Source: an uncultured Faecalibacterium sp. (GTDB lineage Bacteria > Bacillota > Clostridia > Oscillospirales > Ruminococcaceae). From it: a stretch of 6,531 bases of DNA. The notes below the pieces were generated by a model, which was given only the letters and a program-made list of their open reading frames with translations, made no database searches and was not told the DNA's origin. Within the stretch, counting starts at the first letter, position 1; each line of letters opens with the position of its first letter. Position numbers and translations under genes: made by a program. Where the stretch lies: contig CAAFQM010000088.1 in NCBI GenBank assembly GCA_900765105.1, forward strand, positions 1 to 6,531, written 5' to 3'. Shown here piece after piece: positions 1 to 5,925 of this stretch.

Positions 1-1098
1 GTGGAGACCCTGTGCTCCAACTCTGCTGATGCCATCGACTGGCTGGACGAGCACGGCATCACCCTGCACAGCGTTTCCAGCTTTGGCGGCGCATCCGTCA
101 AGCGTATCCATCGCCCGGTGGATGCTGACGGCAAGACCGTTTCTGTCGGTTCTTACATGATCCCCCTGCTGGAGGAGAACTGCGAGAAGGCCGGTGTCCA
201 GATCCTGCTGAACACCACCGCAAATGAGATCCTGACCGATGCCAACGGCGCTGCTGTGGGCATCAAGGCCACCGGTTCCACCGGTGAGACCGTCACCGTC
301 AACGCCAAGGCCGTGGTTCTGACCACCGGCGGCTTCGGTGCAAATCTGGACATGGTCACCGAGTACAAGCCCGAGCTGAAGGGCTTTATGACCACCAACG
401 CTGCTGGCGCACAGGGTCAGGGCATTGAGATGGCAACCGCCATCGGCGCTGCTACCGTGGATATGGATCAGATCCAGATCCACCCCACCGTGGAAGCCAA
501 CACCGCTGCCCTGATCACCGAGGGTCTGCGCGGCGACGGCGCTATCCTCGTCAACGCCGAGGGCAAGCGCTTCATCGACGAAGTGGGCACCCGTGACGTG
601 GTTTCCGCTGCTGAGATCGCTCAGACCGGCAGCTACAGCTGGCTGGTGGTCGATCAGGCTATGGCCGATGCCTCCAGCGTCATTCAGGGCTACATCAAGA
701 AGGGCCACACCGTGACCGGTCAGACCTACGAGGAGCTGGCAAAGGCCATGGGCGTGGACGAGGCTGCTTTTGCCGAGACCATGAAGACCTGGAACGGCTA
801 TGTGGATGCCAAGAACGACCCCGACTTTGGCCGTACCAGCTTTGCCAAGACTCTGGACACCGCTCCATACTACGCCATCAAGGTCACCGCTGGTGTGCAC
901 CACACCATGGGCGGCCTGAAGATCAACACCAACACCGAAGTCCTCAAGGAGGACGGCTCTGTGATCCCCGGCCTGTTCGCAGCAGGTGAGGTCACCGGCG
1001 GCGTCCACGGCGCAAACCGTCTGGGCGGCAACGCTGTTGCTGACTTCGTGGTGTTCGGCCGTATCGTCGGCGCAGCTGCCAGCGATTACGCTGCATGA
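1..1098 (+). CDS. FAD-dependent fumarate reductase-like flavoprotein (flavocytochrome c family), 5' end missing
   Basis: The reading frame is open from base 1, so this is the C-terminal 365 residues of a longer protein. The N-terminal FAD Rossmann GxGxxG, and any signal peptide or FMN-binding domain, would lie to the left. Family members transfer electrons from FAD to the C=C bond of fumarate or related enoates (urocanate, acrylates), usually outside the membrane. Seen here, in fragment numbering: an IHP motif with His161, GLRGDG with Arg177 followed by GAILVNAEGKRF, HHTMGG at 300-305, and GANRLGGNA at 337-345 with Arg340. These match the substrate-binding His/Arg set and the proton-delivering Arg of soluble fumarate reductases, so the active site looks complete. 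FAAGEVTGG at 326-334 is the C-terminal FAD-binding strand. Codon use is strongly biased, suggesting high expression. The stop overlaps the next start as ATGA. The exact substrate cannot be told from sequence. The GTG at base 1 is probably internal, not the true start. Confidence 0.9.
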   Translation: METLCSNSADAIDWLDEHGITLHSVSSFGGASVKRIHRPVDADGKTVSVGSYMIPLLEENCEKAGVQILLNTTANEILTDANGAAVGIKATGSTGETVTVNAKAVVLTTGGFGANLDMVTEYKPELKGFMTTNAAGAQGQGIEMATAIGAATVDMDQIQIHPTVEANTAALITEGLRGDGAILVNAEGKRFIDEVGTRDVVSAAEIAQTGSYSWLVVDQAMADASSVIQGYIKKGHTVTGQTYEELAKAMGVDEAAFAETMKTWNGYVDAKNDPDFGRTSFAKTLDTAPYYAIKVTAGVHHTMGGLKINTNTEVLKEDGSVIPGLFAAGEVTGGVHGANRLGGNAVADFVVFGRIVGAAASDYAA

Positions 1099-1493
1099 GC
1101 ATCCGCAAACAGTCTGAAAAGGCTTCCGGCTCCAAAAGCCTGAAGCCGTGGATGAAAAACCTGATCTTTGCACTGATCCTGCTGGCTGTGGCGGCGGCGC
1201 TGTACTTCGGCGTCCGCGCAGCGCACAGCGGCAAGGAGTCCGGGCTGGAGGCCATTGTCGATTTCGGCAATGGCGTCACCGAGACCCTGTCGCTGGACAC
1301 AGACCACGATTATGTGTACGATGTGGGCGATTACGTCGTGCATCTGCAGGTAAAGGACGGTGCCATCGCCTTTTTGGACAGCCAGTGCCCCGATCATATC
1401 TGTGAGCAATTCGGCTGGCTGGACAAGGACGGTGCCTGGGCGGCGTGCATCCCGGCAGGGGTGTATGTCATCGTGGAAGAAACGGCAGAATAA
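1095..1493 (+). CDS. NusG domain II-containing membrane-anchored protein
   Basis: This 132-residue protein starts at the ATG in the ATGA overlap with the flavoprotein, so translation is probably coupled. It has a basic N-terminus (residues 1-21), one hydrophobic segment at about 23-42, then a roughly 85-residue domain that would face outside. The C-terminal half carries the NusG_II hallmark: QCPDHIC (Cys98, Cys103), GW a few residues later, and a third Cys (118) in an AACIP segment. Known family members are small, single-TM proteins with this CPDxxC...GW...C.P pattern, often encoded beside FMN-binding or flavin reductase genes and Rnf-type electron carriers; they are unrelated in function to full-length transcription factor NusG. 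A role as a periplasm-side partner of the flavoprotein is inference from the coupling. The gene is complete and is followed 14 bases later by a strong terminator. Confidence 0.85.
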   Translation: MSIRKQSEKASGSKSLKPWMKNLIFALILLAVAAALYFGVRAAHSGKESGLEAIVDFGNGVTETLSLDTDHDYVYDVGDYVVHLQVKDGAIAFLDSQCPDHICEQFGWLDKDGAWAACIPAGVYVIVEETAE

Positions 1494-1507
1494 AGATCGT
1501 ACTGCAA

Positions 1508-1550
1508 AAAGGGGCAGCGCTCCGGGTAACCGGAACGCTGCCCCTTTGTT
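1508..1550. terminator. Bidirectional intrinsic terminator between convergent operons
   Basis: The left arm (1508-1525) pairs with the right arm (1530-1547) over 18 positions with a single C-A mismatch around a GTAA loop. The core is GGGGCAGCG/CGCTGCCCC. On the plus strand it ends in TTTGTTT, and on the minus strand it runs into a T-tract (complement of 1506-1510). It lies between the NusG-like gene and the end of modC, so it can stop transcription from both sides. Confidence 0.9.
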
Positions 1551-1593
1551 TGCATCTTCAGAATGGCCAAAACTTTTCTGCCTTTTGCGGGTG

Positions 1594-2643
1594 TCAGTCC
1601 GTCAGGGGCATGATGCTTTCCGGTGCGGCGCACAGAAAGGCGGGCAGTGCCGGGGCAGGGGAGGAAAGTGTGAGCTTGCTCACCTTCCACCACAGGCGGG
1701 TGTCATGATCCGGCGCGGTGCAAATGAAGTTCCAGTCAAAAGGATTTTCGCTGGAAGAAAGCGGCTTCACGGGCAGGGCATTGAGAGCGTCCGGGCTGCA
1801 GGGGGCAAAGTCGTGGGCGCGGATGCCGACAGCGGTGCAGTTTTTCGGCACCGGCAGAGCCAATTGCAGTGGTGCGTTCCAGCCGGGCAGGCGCACCGTA
1901 TGCGCATCCACCCGGGTGCAGGGCAGGATGTTCTTGCACCCGGTCAGCCGGGCTGCCGTGACGCTGCGCGGGTCGGCAAAGACGTCTCGTGTATGGCCGG
2001 TGCGCAGCACACGGCCGCTGTCAAGCACGACCATCTCCGGGCACAGGCGGTACGCCTCGTCCCGGTTGTGGGTAACGAGAAGCGCTGTTCCGTCAAAACC
2101 AGACAGCAGGCTGCCAACTTCGCCCTCCACTTCCTCACGCAGGTAGCTGTCCAGCGCACTGAACGGCTCGTCCAGCATCAGGATGCGGGGGTTTCCCACA
2201 AGGATACGGGCCAGCGCAGTGCGCTGCTGCTGCCCGCCGGAAAGCTGGGCCGGATAGCGCCTGGCCAATTTTTCCAGCCGCATGGCCCGCAGCATTTCGG
2301 CGCAGCGGGCCTGCCGGGCAGCACGGTTTTTTTCGGCTTTCAGGCCGCAGAGGATATTCTGCTCCACCGTCATGTTGGGAAAGAGGGCGTAGTTCTGGAA
2401 CAACAGCCCTGCACCCCGCTGCTGGGGCAGAAGGTCGATGTGCTGCTCACTGTCGAACAGTACCTGCCCGTCCAGCACGATGCGGCCGGAGTCCGGCTTT
2501 ACGATACCGGCGATGCAGCGCAGGGTCATGCTCTTGCCGCAGCCGGAAGCGCCCAGCAGGGCGGTGGCGGTGTCCCCGGCAGAAAACTCGGACCGCAAGA
2601 TAAAACCGTCCAGCTTTTTCTCGATGTTCACTTCCAGACTCAT
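1594..2643 (-). CDS. modC: Molybdate (or tungstate) ABC transporter ATP-binding protein ModC
   Basis: This 349-residue ATPase powers oxyanion import through ModB. Seen in order: Walker A GASGCGKS (31-38), Q-loop LLFQN with Gln83, signature LSGGQQQR (134-141), Walker B ILMLDE (154-159), D-loop SALD (162-165) and the switch His192 in LLVTHN. After about residue 235 comes a roughly 115-residue C-terminal region starting at a CKN motif, where ModC proteins carry a TOBE-type regulatory domain. The length fits ModC (about 350). The start is chosen at the ATG overlapping the modB stop (ATGA), giving coupled translation. A longer in-frame extension upstream would only read modB in the wrong frame. 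All catalytic motifs are intact. Molybdate versus tungstate cannot be separated from sequence. The assignment to ModC rather than another oxyanion importer rests mainly on the adjacent ModB. Confidence 0.92.
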   Translation of the reverse strand: MSLEVNIEKKLDGFILRSEFSAGDTATALLGASGCGKSMTLRCIAGIVKPDSGRIVLDGQVLFDSEQHIDLLPQQRGAGLLFQNYALFPNMTVEQNILCGLKAEKNRAARQARCAEMLRAMRLEKLARRYPAQLSGGQQQRTALARILVGNPRILMLDEPFSALDSYLREEVEGEVGSLLSGFDGTALLVTHNRDEAYRLCPEMVVLDSGRVLRTGHTRDVFADPRSVTAARLTGCKNILPCTRVDAHTVRLPGWNAPLQLALPVPKNCTAVGIRAHDFAPCSPDALNALPVKPLSSSENPFDWNFICTAPDHDTRLWWKVSKLTLSSPAPALPAFLCAAPESIMPLTD

Positions 2644-3311
2644 GCGCGGCCACCTGCCTTCTGTTTCTTTTCCAGCAGATTCACTGCCAGCAGCACCACT
2701 GCCGAGATGACGATATCCACTAACACCCAGCGCATGGCCCCGGCTTCGTCGTTGGTGCGCCAGAGCTGGTATACGGTGGTGGCGATGGTGGCCGTTTTGC
2801 CGGGTGTATAGCCTGCGATCATGCTGGTGGCACCATACTCGCCCAGCGCCCGGGCAAAGGCCAGCACCGTGCCCGCCAGAATGCCCTGTCGGCAGTACGG
2901 CATCCGCACCCGCCAGAAGATCCATGTGTCGGACTGCCCCAGTGTCTGGGCCGACCATGCCAGCGTTTCGTCAAAGCTTTCGAATGCGCCGCGTGCGGTG
3001 CGGTACATCAGCGGGAATGCCACTACGATGGAAGCAAAGATCGCGCTGTACCAGTTCATGACAAGCTTCACGCCGAAATGCTCCATGAAAAAAATACCCA
3101 AAGGCCGCTTTGCTCCGAAGAGCAGCAGCATAAAATAACCCACCACGGTGGGCGGCAGTACCATGGGCAACGTGAGCACCACATCCAGCACACCCTTGAC
3201 GGTGCGGGGCAGCTTTGCAATATAATAAGCAGCAAAAATTCCGAGGAAGAACACCGCCGCGCAGCTGATGAGGGCGATGCGCAGGCTGTTCCAGAGAGGA
3301 TACCAGTCCAT
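2640..3311 (-). CDS. modB: Molybdate ABC transporter permease ModB
   Basis: A 223-residue inner-membrane permease that forms the oxyanion channel with ModC. Hydrophobic segments fall at about 8-31, 44-66, 86-105, 142-156 and 196-213. The proline-rich LTLPMVLPPTVVGY segment (47-60) and the cytoplasmic coupling loop ALGEYGATSMIAG (155-167), which docks onto the ATPase, are strongly ModB-like. The start at ATG 3309-3311 is supported by AGGAG about 8 bases upstream on the minus strand and by the usual family N-terminus. A longer open frame upstream has no such support. The stop overlaps modC (ATGA). A modA gene for the binding protein would normally precede modB but is not present in the sequence to the right; a promoter sits there instead. 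Confidence 0.93.
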   Translation of the reverse strand: MDWYPLWNSLRIALISCAAVFFLGIFAAYYIAKLPRTVKGVLDVVLTLPMVLPPTVVGYFMLLLFGAKRPLGIFFMEHFGVKLVMNWYSAIFASIVVAFPLMYRTARGAFESFDETLAWSAQTLGQSDTWIFWRVRMPYCRQGILAGTVLAFARALGEYGATSMIAGYTPGKTATIATTVYQLWRTNDEAGAMRWVLVDIVISAVVLLAVNLLEKKQKAGGRA

Positions 3312-3410
3312 TGTTGTTCTCCTGTTCTTTATGGAATGAAACGGATGATCTTTCACAGTACGGTACAGGATACGGTGCCGCCCACCGGGATAAAAATGAT
3401 CTCAAAGAAT

Positions 3411-3439
3411 AAAATACAAAAAATGGGCAAGTTCGTCAA
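3411..3439 (-). promoter_or_regulatory. Sigma-A type promoter of modBC
   Basis: Read on the minus strand, TTGACG (3434-3439) is followed by exactly 17 bases and then TATTTT (3411-3416). This gives a leader of about 90 nt before modB. The leader holds a small GC-rich inverted repeat, CGGTG/CACCG at 3373-3377 and 3383-3387, which could be an operator or leader hairpin. No clear ModE-type site or molybdenum-cofactor riboswitch could be recognised. Confidence 0.6.
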
Positions 3440-3534
3440 GCGGAAAACTGTCCGAATTTTTGTGTCCGGCTGTGAAAATTACAGGAGCGTGGATGCCGGA
3501 TGCGGCAAGGGGGGAAATATCTCTGCGGCGGGCC

Positions 3535-3563
3535 TTTCCGAACGGTCCTGGACGTGATAGAAT
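3535..3563 (+). promoter_or_regulatory. Possible promoter in the gap upstream of the glycine-rich gene
   Basis: TGATAGAAT (3555-3563) is an extended -10, with a poor -35 (TTTCCG, 3535-3540) at 17-base spacing. A second candidate -10, TAGAAT at 3661-3666, lies closer to the gene. The rest of the 3440-3711 gap shows no gene I can support on either strand. Confidence 0.3.
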
Positions 3564-3711
3564 AGAAAAAACAGTTCGGGTCAGGGAGCACGGGCAGAAG
3601 AGCGGTACAAAAAGATGCCGTAAAAGGCCAAAATGGAACTTTATGGTACCGTTTTATCTGTAGAATATCCTCAGAAGAAGCAGAAATGCTCTGCGGATGG
3701 AGGAAAAGACG

Positions 3712-3915
3712 ATGGCAAATGATGACTACGGGTATTTTGGCAAAGGTTCCACGGGATATGCCCAGTATATGACGGCGTTCAACCGAAACTTCGGCGGCTC
3801 GTCCGGCGGTGGAGGAAACCATAGCGGCGGGGGAAACCATAGCGGCGGGGGAAACGGCAGCGGATGCTCATGTGCCGCGGCGCAGCCGACCTGCTGGGCG
3901 CGACCTTCAAGCTGA
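3712..3915 (+). CDS. Short glycine-rich protein of unknown function, probably frameshifted
   Basis: A 67-residue frame starting at ATG 3712, with GGAGG (3699-3703) at good spacing; the ATG at 3697 would lack a site. The N-terminus DDYGYFGKGSTGYAQYMTAF resembles a family of very small Clostridia proteins that begin with a DYGYFG...GY..Y pattern, whose function I do not know. Residues 32-53 are a Gly/Asn/His/Ser linker made of an 18-bp repeat. After the repeat the frame reads Cys/Ala/Pro-rich residues (CSCAAAQPTCW) and stops at 3915. In the -1 frame the same DNA reads on to a stop at 3939-3941 through a more hydrophobic, protein-like tail (ADLLGATFKLTANGAKVL). I infer a shift in or just after the G-rich repeat, giving an original protein of about 75 residues. 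A terminator follows at once, so the gene is a single-gene transcript. Confidence 0.6.
   Translation: MANDDYGYFGKGSTGYAQYMTAFNRNFGGSSGGGGNHSGGGNHSGGGNGSGCSCAAAQPTCWARPSS
3814..3864 (+). repeat. 18-bp tandem repeat inside the glycine-rich gene
   Basis: Two perfect 18-bp copies (3814-3831 and 3832-3849), each encoding GNHSGG, and a diverged partial third copy (3850-3864) encoding GNGSG. Each copy has a run of five or more G at its junction, a natural slippage site. Confidence 0.9.
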
Positions 3916-3952
3916 CAGCAAACGGTGCCAAAGTGCTGTGACAGAAAAACAG

Positions 3953-3990
3953 AGTCCCTGCAGGCCGGACAATGCCTGCAGGGACTTTTT
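3953..3990 (+). terminator. Intrinsic terminator of the glycine-rich gene
   Basis: A perfect 12-bp stem, AGTCCCTGCAGG (3953-3964) with CCTGCAGGGACT (3975-3986), a 10-base loop and a T-run at 3986-3990. Read on the minus strand it has five T a few bases past the stem, so it may also serve the merR gene that ends at 4008. Confidence 0.9.
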
Positions 3991-4007
3991 GCACGCTGGA
4001 ACGGTTG

Positions 4008-4400
4008 TTATTTCCGGATCAGGTTGCTTTCGTAAGGGCGTTTGCCGGAGAGGATCTCGTCGTAGAGATTTTGCTTCAAATCGATGTAGTTCACGCTTTC
4101 TTCCAGCTGCCGGATGGACTGCCGCAGCACTTCCTGCTTTCGGGTCAGCATTTCTTTCCGGGCCGGGATGGTCGATTCGCCCTGCAGGCAGAGGGCGAGG
4201 TATTCTTTCATTTCCTGAATGCTCATATCGCACTTTTTCAGGCAGATAAGGTCCTTCAGCTATTTGACGTCATGTTCGTCAAAGACGCGGCGGTTGTTCG
4301 CATCCCGTTTGACGTTGGGGACAAGTCCCTCGTTGCAATAAAATTTCAGGGTCTGATAGGTCATATCCAGCTCCCGGCAGACCTGCATCATCGTGTACAT
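4008..4400 (-). pseudogene. MerR-family transcriptional regulator, interrupted by an in-frame TAG
   Basis: Read from ATG 4398-4400, which has a strong AGGAGGG site 7-8 bases upstream, the frame gives the MerR N-terminal HTH (MYTMMQVCRELDMTYQTLKF) and wing (NEGLVPNVKRDANNRRVF, DEHDVK). It then hits TAG at 4260-4262, and continues in the same frame through LKDLICLKKCDMSIQEMKEYL and a helical dimerization region to TAA at 4008-4010, about 130 codons in all. MerR proteins usually have Trp at this point (a W-L-x-x-I/L pattern before the GMS-I-x-E-I/M motif), so a single TGG-to-TAG change explains the stop. The downstream ATG at 4226 has no ribosome site and would lack the DNA-binding domain. Such small MerR regulators sense metals, aldehydes or redox stress and act on a divergent neighbour; here that neighbour is the broken alcohol dehydrogenase. 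No conserved metal-binding Cys pattern is evident. Confidence 0.85.
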
Positions 4401-4434
4401 AGTGTGTCCCTCCTGTGGCAGCAAATGGAATTGT

Positions 4435-4680
4435 TACAAAAAGTTCACCCGCTTTGCACAGGGGGTGTTTGATAAGCAGACGGCGGAAGAAGGTCTGGAC
4501 GCACTGGAAGCCTTTGTCAAGGAATGCGGCCTGCCGACAAAGATGGGCCAGCTCAGATCGAAGGCCGAGATCACCCCGGAGGTGCTGCGCAAGGTGGCCG
4601 ATACCTGCAACATTATCAAGTGCAACCCCCGCACCCTCACCCGGGACGAAGTGTACGATATCCTGATGGAGTGCATGTAA
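4435..4680 (+). pseudogene. C-terminal remnant of an iron-containing alcohol dehydrogenase
   Basis: About 81 residues (YKKFTRFAQGVF..., EEGLDALEAFVKECGLPTKM, ITPEVLRKVADTCN, LTRDEVYDILMECM) match the all-alpha C-terminal tail of group III iron-containing (butanol dehydrogenase-like) alcohol dehydrogenases, which are about 390 residues long. The NAD(P)-binding domain and the His residues that bind iron are gone. The frame can be traced back to GTG 4393, but that part is only the complement of the merR start and ribosome site, so I place the homology start near 4435. The intact enzyme would have reduced aldehydes to alcohols in the cytoplasm, probably under control of the divergent MerR. An intact terminator follows. 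Confidence 0.8.
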
Positions 4681-4699
4681 AAGAACCAGAAGAAAATGC

Positions 4700-4737
4700 A
4701 ATGCCTACCCTGTGCCTGCATGGGGTGGGCATTTTTT
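4700..4737 (+). terminator. Intrinsic terminator after the alcohol dehydrogenase remnant
   Basis: Stem AATGCCTACCC (4700-4710) with GGGTGGGCATT (4723-4733), one T-G wobble, a 12-base loop and a T-run at 4732-4737. Its survival suggests that the 3' end of the old transcription unit is original. Confidence 0.85.
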
Positions 4738-4767
4738 GTCCGGTTCCTTTTCTTGCGGGGAGAAGTG

Positions 4768-4776
4768 TGATATACT
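4768..4776 (+). promoter_or_regulatory. Extended -10 promoter of the cysteine-rich protein gene
   Basis: TGATATACT is a TGn plus TATACT extended -10 element. No good -35 is seen at 17 bases, which extended -10 promoters tolerate. The gene's GGAGAG ribosome site is at 4803-4808, so the leader is roughly 30-35 nt. Confidence 0.6.
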
Positions 4777-4817
4777 CAGTTTGGCAAAAGGAATGTTGAA
4801 ACGGAGAGAAAATAAAC

Positions 4818-5216
4818 ATGACGATGGAAGAACGGGCAGCAGCGGCTGCCGAACTGAAAGCAGCTGGTAAATGCAACTGCACCCAGTCGGTGCTGAGGGT
4901 ATTTGCAGATAAGCTGCCGATGGATGAGGACACTCTGATGAAGCTGGGCGCAGGCTATGCGGCCGGCATGGGCTGTATGGAAAGCACCTGCGGTGCCCTG
5001 ATCGGGGCTGTGATGGTGGCTGGTATCTGCACGGACGGCAAGAGCACGCCCCGTGTTTCCGGCCAGCTGGTACGAAACTTTGAGGCAAAGTGTGGCGCAA
5101 CCATCTGCAAGGAGCTGAAGGGCATCGAAACCGGTGCGCCGCTCTGCCCCTGCCCGGAGTGTGTCCGCAATGCGGTGCTGGCACTGGGCGAGGTGCTCGG
5201 CCCGGAGGCAGAATAA
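4818..5216 (+). CDS. C_GCAxxG_C_C family cysteine-rich (putative redox-active) protein
   Basis: A complete 132-residue protein with GGAGAG nine bases before the ATG. It has eleven cysteines: CNC at 19-21, GCMESTCGAL with Cys53 and Cys58, Cys71, CGATIC (92-97), and CPCPEC (110, 112, 115). This spacing is the signature of the C_GCAxxG_C_C family, small cytoplasmic proteins of anaerobes thought to bind a metal or act as redox carriers; their biochemistry is poorly known. No signal peptide or membrane segment is seen, although the GAGYAAGMGCMESTCGALIGAVMVAG region is hydrophobic and glycine/alanine-rich. It has its own promoter and no terminator directly after it. Its stop, TAATG, overlaps an ATG that is out of frame with the DUF554 remnant downstream, suggesting a former operon with that gene. 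The damage around it spares this gene. Confidence 0.9.
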   Translation: MTMEERAAAAAELKAAGKCNCTQSVLRVFADKLPMDEDTLMKLGAGYAAGMGCMESTCGALIGAVMVAGICTDGKSTPRVSGQLVRNFEAKCGATICKELKGIETGAPLCPCPECVRNAVLALGEVLGPEAE

Positions 5217-5217
5217 T

Positions 5218-5403
5218 GCGGGGCTGGGAACTGTCATCAATGCACTGGCCATCCTTGCAGGCGGAGCGCTGGGCATCCTGTGCAGGAGCTTTTTGCAGGA
5301 ACGCTACCAGGACACCATCATCAAGGCCACCGGCTTTTCAGTGGTGTTTCTGGGCGCGGCAGGCACCCTCTCCAAAATGCTGAACGTCTCGCCGGACGGC
5401 AGC
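5218..5403 (+). pseudogene. DUF554 membrane protein, N-terminal fragment
   Basis: About 60 residues beginning GLGTVINALAILAGGALGIL and continuing through ERYQDTIIKATGFSVVFLGAAGTLSKML match the start of DUF554 (YdfK/YqgA-like) proteins, multi-pass membrane proteins of about 230 residues and unknown function. Two hydrophobic segments remain. The family starts with Met plus one or two residues before GLGT. Here the only nearby ATG (5216-5218, overlapping the previous stop) is one base out of frame, and no ATG, GTG or TTG precedes GLG in frame. So the start codon looks disrupted by a one-base loss, and the remaining roughly 170 residues are missing. The frame runs straight into the unrelated ATC hydrolase tail. 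Confidence 0.8.
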
Positions 5404-5601
5404 GGCTATGAGGCGCGTTTTTCCAAATGCGGCATCTGTGCCCTGATGCAGGAGTTGGGACTTTCCGACCTGACCCCTGCCATGTGCCATCTGGACTATG
5501 CCATGAGCGAGGCGGGCGGTGTAACGAATTTCGTGCGCAATTATACGCTGGCTTCGGGTGGACCGTACGGTGACTGTGGATATAAAAAGAAGCAGATGTG
5601 A
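5404..5601 (+). pseudogene. L-2-amino-thiazoline-4-carboxylate hydrolase-like protein, C-terminal fragment
   Basis: About 65 residues with KCGICALMQELGL, LTPAMCHLDYAMSEAGG and YTLASGGPYGDCGYKKK match the C-terminal part of the ATC hydrolase family, cysteine-containing enzymes of about 200 residues named for opening the thiazoline ring on the route to L-cysteine; the role of gut clostridial members is unproven. The N-terminal two thirds are absent. The fragment is fused in frame to the DUF554 start, so the two form one open frame through 5601. The motif near the end reads PYGDC where the family, from memory, has a Cys in place of the Gly (PYCDC). If that is correct, one base change removed a conserved cysteine, in keeping with loss of function. 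Confidence 0.75.
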
Positions 5602-5830
5602 AGGAATAGACATAAAAGAAGATGGAACAAAAATCGCGTGGTCTGCATTCGCAAAGGCAGTTCATGAAGCTGTGCGTTTTCCAGAAGCATTATGCGATGT
5701 GAAACTCACAGTTGCTGCAAAACGATTTATATTTTTTAAAACCCCAAAAAGCGGATTTCTGCAATTTGATTTTTGTGGAAAAAATGGTGTAGAGAAACGT
5801 GAATCGGAACGAAAATGGCTGAGAAATTAA
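5599..5830 (+). pseudogene. AT-rich coding remnant of unknown family
   Basis: The frame ending at TAA 5828-5830 reads like real protein for about 75 residues (IKEDGTKIAWSAFAKAVHEA, KLTVAAKRFIFFKTPKSGFL, FDFCGKNGVEKRESERKWL). It has no ATG and no ribosome site; a GTG at 5558 lies inside the ATC hydrolase fragment. I do not recognise the family. Base composition shifts to AT-rich exactly here, with codons such as TTT, AAA and ATA rare in the genes to the left, so this piece probably has another origin. It may be the tail of a gene whose start was lost in the same rearrangement, or simply non-coding. Confidence 0.3.
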
Positions 5831-5880
5831 CTGTAAGAATAACACGCAGCATCGTGATATAAGAAATTATAAAGGATGAT

Positions 5881-5925
5881 ATGAAAAGTTGTAAAATCCT
5901 ATTTGTTTGCCACGGCAGGATATGA
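5881..5925 (+). pseudogene. Low-molecular-weight protein tyrosine phosphatase, first 14 codons only
   Basis: AAAGGA at 5871-5876 precedes ATG 5881, which opens MKSCKILFVCHGRI and then TGA at 5923-5925. Low-molecular-weight phosphatases start M-K-x-I/V-L-F-V-C-H-G-N-I-C-R-S, where CxxxxxR is the catalytic P-loop. Here the match is excellent up to CHG and fails from the fourth P-loop residue on: Asn becomes Arg, and the second Cys codon becomes TGA. No RSPMAE-like continuation follows in any forward frame, so the rest of the gene is absent from this side. I infer that the gene is cut by the mobile element that starts here. Confidence 0.7.

Noticed and set aside
1360..2811. A 483-codon open frame on the plus strand opposite modC and modB.
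   Set aside because: It has low-complexity Arg/Gln/Gly-rich composition and no recognisable domain, and it lies antisense to modC, whose ABC motifs are all intact. It is a shadow frame of GC-rich codons.
3340..3440. A possible molybdenum-cofactor riboswitch or ModE operator in the modBC leader.
   Set aside because: Only a 5-bp inverted repeat is visible, without the conserved sequence of either. The leader is also short for such a riboswitch.
3436..3840. A 134-codon open frame on the minus strand across the gap and the glycine-rich gene.
   Set aside because: It has no ribosome site, runs antisense to the repeat gene and the modBC promoter region, and shows no family features.
4393..4434. 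A zinc-ribbon-like CPSCGSKWNC start in the frame leading into the alcohol dehydrogenase remnant.
   Set aside because: These codons are the complement of the merR start codon and ribosome site, and the GTG has no ribosome site of its own. The cysteines are coincidental.
5090..5383. A frame using the ATG in the TAATG overlap after the cysteine-rich protein gene.
   Set aside because: It gives a Trp/Arg-rich sequence with no family match, while the neighbouring frame gives a clear DUF554 start. The ATG is probably the old DUF554 start displaced by a one-base loss.
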